The translations under genes were made by a program, and so were the position numbers. Under the pieces are notes generated by a model. That model was not told the origin of the DNA. It saw only the letters and a list, made by a program, of their open reading frames with translations, and did not search any database. From Auriscalpium vulgare (taxonomy: Eukaryota; Basidiomycota; Agaricomycetes; Russulales; Auriscalpiaceae), in the NCBI GenBank assembly GCA_019915015.1, contig JAHBBC010000001.1, positions 2,604,001-2,668,000 on the forward strand: DNA of 64,000 bases. The letters are read 5' to 3'. This document shows, in pieces, positions 59,429 through 64,000 of this stretch (position 1 is its first letter; each line of letters starts with the position of its first letter).

Positions 59429-61213
59429 TCACTCCTCCCTCTGCATCTCCTTCTCCTGCCTCGCCCGCTTCACGCGCTCGACAACTGCGAGGGCGGTCAG
59501 CGAGAGGCCATCCTCGCGGATGGTGCGCCCAGAGCGCAGCACCTCCAGCTCGGCGTCGACCGCGGCAGGGCGTTTGCCCTGCGGCGCGGGCGAGTCGGCC
59601 GCGACGGGCGCGCGGCCGCGAAGGCGTGAGCCCCACGGGGAGCCCACATCCGTCGCGGGCGAGTCGCACACCGACGTGCGCGGCGACGAGAACAGCGAGC
59701 GCGCGTGGGTGGAGGCGGAGGAGGTGGAGGAAGAGGAGGTGGAGGCGGAGAGCGCGCCGCGCGTGCGGCGCTTCTCGAGCGCGAGCTTGAGCTCACGCAC
59801 GAGCTTGTCGTCGTCATGCTCCGCGCGTAGGGGCGCGTGCACTCCCGACGCCGCGCCGGCAGCGCGCTTGCGGAACATCCGCGCGAGCTCCGACGCTTTC
59901 TCATCACTAGTAGTGGCAGCCATCGGCTTGCTGCCCATCGTCTTCAGACCTGCGCGCAGGTCGGGGACGTCACGATCGCTCGTAGCGGCAGCCGTCAACT
60001 TGCTGCCCGTCGTCTTTAGGCCTGCGCGCAGGTTGGGTACTGGCGCGCGCTCCCTTTCCACGCGCTGCACCTTGCGCAGGCCGCCGATGAAGTTGCCGTC
60101 CGCGTCGAACTGCTTGTGCAGTTCGCCGATCACGTCGCCGAGATTGCTCTCCTGGCGGATCTTCTCCATGATCTTTCCGCCTTTGGCGGCCTTCCGGACC
60201 TTAATGAAGGCGGAGACGGACATGACGGCCTGTGACGCGGGGGGCATGGGGGGCGCAGGGGGTGCGGGAGGAGGCCCAGACGGCGCAGGGCTAACTTCAT
60301 CAGTCTGTATAGCCATCTCGGCATATACCTTGACTGGGGCAGGCGCGGTCTTGCACTGGCAGACGAGGCTCGGCGACTCCGAGCCCGTCGCATTCATATC
60401 TTTGCATGGTGCATCAGTTATGTGCATCGCAGCACGATGGCATTACGACGTACCATCTTCACTCTCAACAGAAACGTCAGCCATTGCGGCGTCCGACCCA
60501 TCCGACACGCTCCCGGACGACACCGACACCGCACACATCTCCTCGAGCTCACGCGTGAGCTCAGCAATCTTGGCCTCGAACAGCGCCTGAGGCATGGTAT
60601 GTGTGTCGTCGATATGAGTGAGCAGTGCGCTCTCCGAGGCGGGGGCAGGAAGCCCTTCCGCGACCATGTCAGCCACCGGCTCGCCGTCGACTGTCCCGAA
60701 CGACAGGCGCTTCTTCTCCTTGAGGACCTCATTGACGGTCCTGACGAGCGAGGGCGTAATTGCAATGTCGATAACTTGGCCGCGGGTGAAGGCGAACGGC
60801 AGCACGGAGGCGGGTTCGTAGGCGGGCAGGCACTCTTCGATGACCTCGACCTTGACCTCGACCTCGACGGCGGCGGCAGACACAGGCTCGACGATCACGA
60901 CTTGTACATCGGAGAGAGCAGGGGCGCGGAGGTAGATGGTCGATTCCGACGAGACCGGGGCGAAGACGATGGACTCGTAGGTGGGCAGTGTAGCCAGGTC
61001 GTCCGCGTCCGCGACGTCCTCCGGCATGTCGAGCACCTCGAAGTCATCGAGGAGAGCAGTCTTGCGCCCGCGGCGGGGCCCGAGCTTCTTGAGTGCGCGC
61101 ACGACAGCGCTCGCGGTCTTGGAGAGGACGTGCGCAGGCTTGCGCGCGGCTGACCCCGCAGCGGGGGCCGACGAGAAGGGGAAACGGGAGAGAAGGGACT
61201 GCTTGGTGGGCAT
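59429..61213 (-). CDS. proline-rich, low-complexity hypothetical protein
   Basis: Two large exons joined by an intron near 60,400-60,450. The start MPTKQSLLSRFPFSSAPAAG at 61213 is preferred to an in-frame ATG at 61297, which would lie only about 35 bp from a TATATAG at 61332-61338 on the minus strand. Features in order: a basic region (KKLGPRRGRK), a Val/Glu run (VEVEVKVEV), a helical acidic stretch (AKIAELTRELEEM), a polyproline segment (GPPPAPPAPPMPPAS), a Lys-rich helix (IKVRKAAKGGKIMEKI), two 23-residue direct repeats (LRAGLKTTGSK, LRAGLKTMGSK) and a Ser-rich, basic C-terminus. AIQTDE could be a dynein light chain motif, but that is a guess. I recognise no family. Confidence 0.6.
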
Positions 61214-61331
61214 GGTGGGGGTGGGGGTGGTAACGAATGTAGGGAGTGTAGGTTGAGCGCGGGAGAGTAGATGAGATGGTAGAGATGGTGGGTGCACTGG
61301 GGAAAGAGGTGGGAGGCCGGGTGCGGGCCTC

Positions 61332-61338
61332 TATATAG
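61332..61338 (-). promoter_or_regulatory. candidate TATA box
   Basis: CTATATAGG on the plus strand, so TATATAG on the minus strand, about 120 bp upstream of the preferred start at 61213. Confidence 0.5.
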
Positions 61339-62137
61339 GATGCAATGTTGAGGCTGACACGACCAAAAGGGTAGCTAGGAATTCATGACGCAATGTCGAG
61401 CGGACAGCAGGGCGGGGCCAACGAGTAAGTAGGATGCAACGCGTTGCATCTTCTCGCATTTTGCTGGACATAAAATCAGGATGAGGACTCGGGAGTCGAG
61501 ACTCGAAGTCAAGGTCGTGCCGCACGCAGTCACCACCTTTTTGGAATAGTTCAAAGTCATCAGAGATGTAAGGATAGCAAGCAGCCAGTGTGAGACACCA
61601 CTTCGCGCTGCAGAGCCAAACAGTCGTAGAAGAACAAGCGTAGGCAAACCTTACGCTCCAAGGTAGAGACAGCTAAGACGGCATCTTCGATCAAGGGTGC
61701 GCTGTGAGGCAATGTTCAAGACGAGAGTGCGAGAGACAGCTCATGAATCAAGGTCTTGATAAGTCAGGCAGGCAAGCTGTGGCCAGTACTTACACTGTCC
61801 AGTAGTCGTGGTGAGAAGGAAACAAGTGGCAAGCGCCTATTGCTTCCGCTCCGACTCGCGGCGGGGCCCGAAGCGGTCACCGTCTTGACTCTTCAGTAAC
61901 CTCCAGCGGAGGCTTTCTCATAGCAAGTGTTATGCTTATCAAAAACCCTGGATACAAAGCTCATGTACAAATGTGCACACAGTACTTTGGACCACCAGGT
62001 GTCGCGCAAGCCCGGCGAGACATCTGGCATAGTAGCCTCATAATTACTTGGCCACGACAGCGAGGTATATTGGACCTACGCCCCGTATCCACTGCAGCGA
62101 CTCAACAGAGCTCTCTTCCCCCCACAGGGCTACCAAA
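61339..62137. other. divergent intergenic region
   Basis: About 800 bp between the TATA box of the hypothetical (-) and the PIG-X gene (+). Short open frames only. No repeat or RNA is recognised. Confidence 0.4.
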
Positions 62138-62881
62138 ATGCCAGACCCAATATCGGCCACCGTGCTCTCCTCCACGCTCAGCACCGCACGGGGCTTCCAC
62201 ACCACCTCTCTCACGCGCCTCTCTCTCTCTCATTCCTCTGCCCCGTCCTCATGCACGCTGCATATCCTGCACACTCTCCCCGTACTCCTCTTCGCCGACC
62301 CGTACGAGCTCGCGCACCATGGGCACACGTATGCGTTCCACCTTTACGGGCCGCACAACCTTGAGCTCCCTGCGTTCGCACTCGACGCAGACCGCTCCGC
62401 GCTCGTGCTGGACGTCCAAGTACCAGAGCGCGTGGAGCAGGACACGGTGCTGGAAGTCGCGGTGCCGCTGCATCTGCGGTACGCGGCACCTGCACACGGA
62501 GGCGCAGAAAGCGCGTTCGTGGACGTGACCCTCGCGCCGCCGACAACATTCTGGGCATGCAATACATCCAGTATGTTGCCATGTCGCGCTGTCTCTTCCT
62601 TCGCTGACCTGTCCGCAGCGTCGTCGCCGGTCCCGCCGGCACTGCAGAGCTACGCCAGCTTGCCCGTTTTCGAGGGCCGGGAGCTGGCGTTTCACATCCT
62701 GACCGCCGCGAGCGGGGCAGACCTGGTGCCCCAGACAGTTTCTATCCCGGTCGGCCACCTCAACGATGTTGCGTTCGTGGAATTCAGTACCATTGCTGTC
62801 GTGGTACTCTGCGTCGTATACTTGGCTCGTGTAGCATTACGCGCTCGAGGTCATTCCGTCGCGAATGTCAAGCGGGAGTGA
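62138..62881 (+). CDS. PBN1: PIG-X / Pbn1, GPI mannosyltransferase I subunit
   Basis: Exons 62138-62570 and 62619-62881 join to 231 codons. The body has the family pattern LPVLLFADPYELAHH, followed by FHLYGPHNLELPAFALDADR and VEVAVPLHLRYAAP-like strands (read as LEVAVPLHLRYAAP). The end has a single transmembrane helix (FSTIAVVVLCVVYLARVAL) with a short basic tail, as in human PIG-X. PIG-X/Pbn1 stabilises PIG-M (Gpi14) in the ER, which adds the first mannose to GPI anchors. Csf1, at the other end of the window, is also tied to GPI-anchor synthesis in other organisms, although linkage here is probably chance. Confidence 0.8.
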   Translation: MPDPISATVLSSTLSTARGFHTTSLTRLSLSHSSAPSSCTLHILHTLPVLLFADPYELAHHGHTYAFHLYGPHNLELPAFALDADRSALVLDVQVPERVEQDTVLEVAVPLHLRYAAPAHGGAESAFVDVTLAPPTTFWACNTSSMLPCRAVSSFADLSAASSPVPPALQSYASLPVFEGRELAFHILTAASGADLVPQTVSIPVGHLNDVAFVEFSTIAVVVLCVVYLARVALRARGHSVANVKRE

Positions 62882-63040
62882 GAATCAAGGCGGTCCAAAA
62901 GGAACAGGCGTATAAGTGCGGTATGTTGTGGCAACAGAATACATGAGGTGAGGTTGAGAACAATAATAAAAAGTGACCGAAACGCAGAGTTCAACGTTCG
63001 TCACGCTTGCGCAGTCCGTGCGGCGTTGCAAAGATATATA

Positions 63041-64000
63041 TCAAGCCTTCGCAGCCTGGGGATCCTGTCAGTACGCGAACGCACAGAAGTGTAGAAGAGC
63101 ACGCACGCTCGAACCGAAGCGCTCTGCACGCTTGCGCCTGCGCTCGGCCTCCTCCGCATCAACAGTCTCCTCTACTGGCGCCGCACGCTTGCGACCCCCT
63201 GTCTTCGGGGGAGAAGCAGCAGCGTCCGCCACGGCTTTCTTGATCCCAAAGCGTTCAGCACGCTTCTTGAGCTGTTCGGCATCCTAGGACACGAATGAGG
63301 AACAAGAGCCAAGTAAGACATGTGGCGAGCCTACCTCAGGCTTTGATGCGGCCGGCGCAGTCGTCTTCTTGGTCCCCAGCGCTGGTGCAGACGCCAGGTC
63401 TTTCGTTTTCCCGGGCGCCTTGGCGGCCGCGGGCTGCACGACGGGGATGCCGAAACGCGCAGCGCGCGCGATGCGCTTGGCCTCCTCGTCGTCGACGGGC
63501 GGCGCTGGCGTTGGGGCAGACGCGTCGGCAGGTGGATCGACGGGCTTCTTGGGGCTGGCGGGCTTGGCCGCGCTCGCCGGCTTGGCGGGGGACTTGGGTG
63601 CCGGTGCTGCCTTCGACGGCGGCTTGGGGGCGGGTTTGGGCGGGCTGGGAGTTTTCGCGGGAGGCGCAGGGGCGGCGGCCGGTGCGGGAGCGGCGGCGGC
63701 GGTGCTTACTGGGTCCTCAAGGGACCAGTCGACCCTGTGGGGGGGTTAGCGCAGGACGGGTCGCGAGGGCGAGGGGACGCACTCTGGGAGGGGCGCGAGC
63801 TGGGGACGCGACGCGTGAGCTGGAGGCGGCGACGGGGGGGAAGGGCACGTACGAGGTCATCGGTGGGGCTGGGGGCGGTGTTGGCGTCGTACTTGTGTGC
63901 GTAGGCGTCGAGGGCGGGCTGGGAGGCGAGTATTTTTGCGACGAGGTCAGCTTTTGTCGCGCGTGCGGTGGCGGGGAGCTTTGCGTGGTGGAGGATGTCC
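63041..64000 (-). CDS. THO1: Tho1/SARNP (CIP29) SAP-domain protein, 5' end missing
   Basis: The gene runs off the right edge, so its start is missing. The edge holds the end of a SAP domain (LLHHAKLPATARATKADLVAK-like; read as ILHHAKLPATARATK and KILASQPALDAYAHKY). A Pro/Ala/Lys-rich linker follows (KTPSPPKPAPKPPSKAAPA), then three repeats of the SARNP type: KRIARAARFGIP, KKRAERFGIKK and RRKRAERFGSS. The last exon is 24 nt and ends DPQAAKA at TGA 63041. SARNP/Tho1 binds DNA through the SAP domain and RNA helicase Sub2 through these repeats, acting in mRNA export with THO/TREX. Confidence 0.82.

Noticed and set aside
59406..60590. A 394-codon plus-strand frame
   Set aside because: It is antisense to the proline-rich hypothetical; its Ser/Arg/Ala composition mirrors codon bias on the other strand.

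Overview
The window is nuclear DNA of a filamentous basidiomycete, probably an Agaricomycete. Every multi-exon gene is cut by short introns of about 45-65 nt with GT..AG ends, genes are packed on both strands, there are no operons, and the protein set (Nsa2, Csf1, Puf6, eIF3c, WDR59/Mtc5, Yip1, Tho1, Dsc4-like) is fungal. The species call is inference; gene calls come from reading exon translations. I found no rRNA, tRNA, CRISPR array or intact transposon.

Left part (1-19 kb): an alpha/beta hydrolase (-), a Dsc4-like DUF1746 membrane protein (+), a twin-CX9C mitochondrial protein (-), the giant lipid-transfer protein Csf1 (+, about 11 kb), Yip1 (-), the 60S biogenesis factor Nsa2 (+, with a 6-nt microexon) and a vacuolar-type serine carboxypeptidase (+).

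Middle accessory part (19.5-31 kb): a four-span membrane protein (-), then three tandem copies of a membrane-anchored pepsin-like aspartic protease (+). Each protease copy is followed by an isoprenylcysteine methyltransferase (ICMT)-like gene; the first two ICMT copies are decayed relics and only the third is intact. This is a segmental triplication with patchy gene conversion and a remodelled C-terminal tail in protease copy 3.

Right part (31-52 kb), mostly housekeeping: a coiled-coil hypothetical (+), Puf6 (-), WDR59/Mtc5 (+), PCNA with a large acidic/basic insertion (-), beta-carbonic anhydrase (-), eIF3c (-), mitochondrial bL34 (+), a CLASP-type TOG protein (-) and alanyl-tRNA synthetase (+) with two in-frame starts suggesting dual cytosolic and mitochondrial use.

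Far right (52-64 kb): a GMC oxidoreductase (-) bracketed by direct repeats that look like the scar of a lost tandem copy, an uncharacterised protein possibly related to basidiomycete Clp1 (-), a proline-rich hypothetical (-), a PIG-X/Pbn1 subunit of GPI mannosyltransferase I (+) and a Tho1/SARNP SAP-domain protein (-) running off the right edge.
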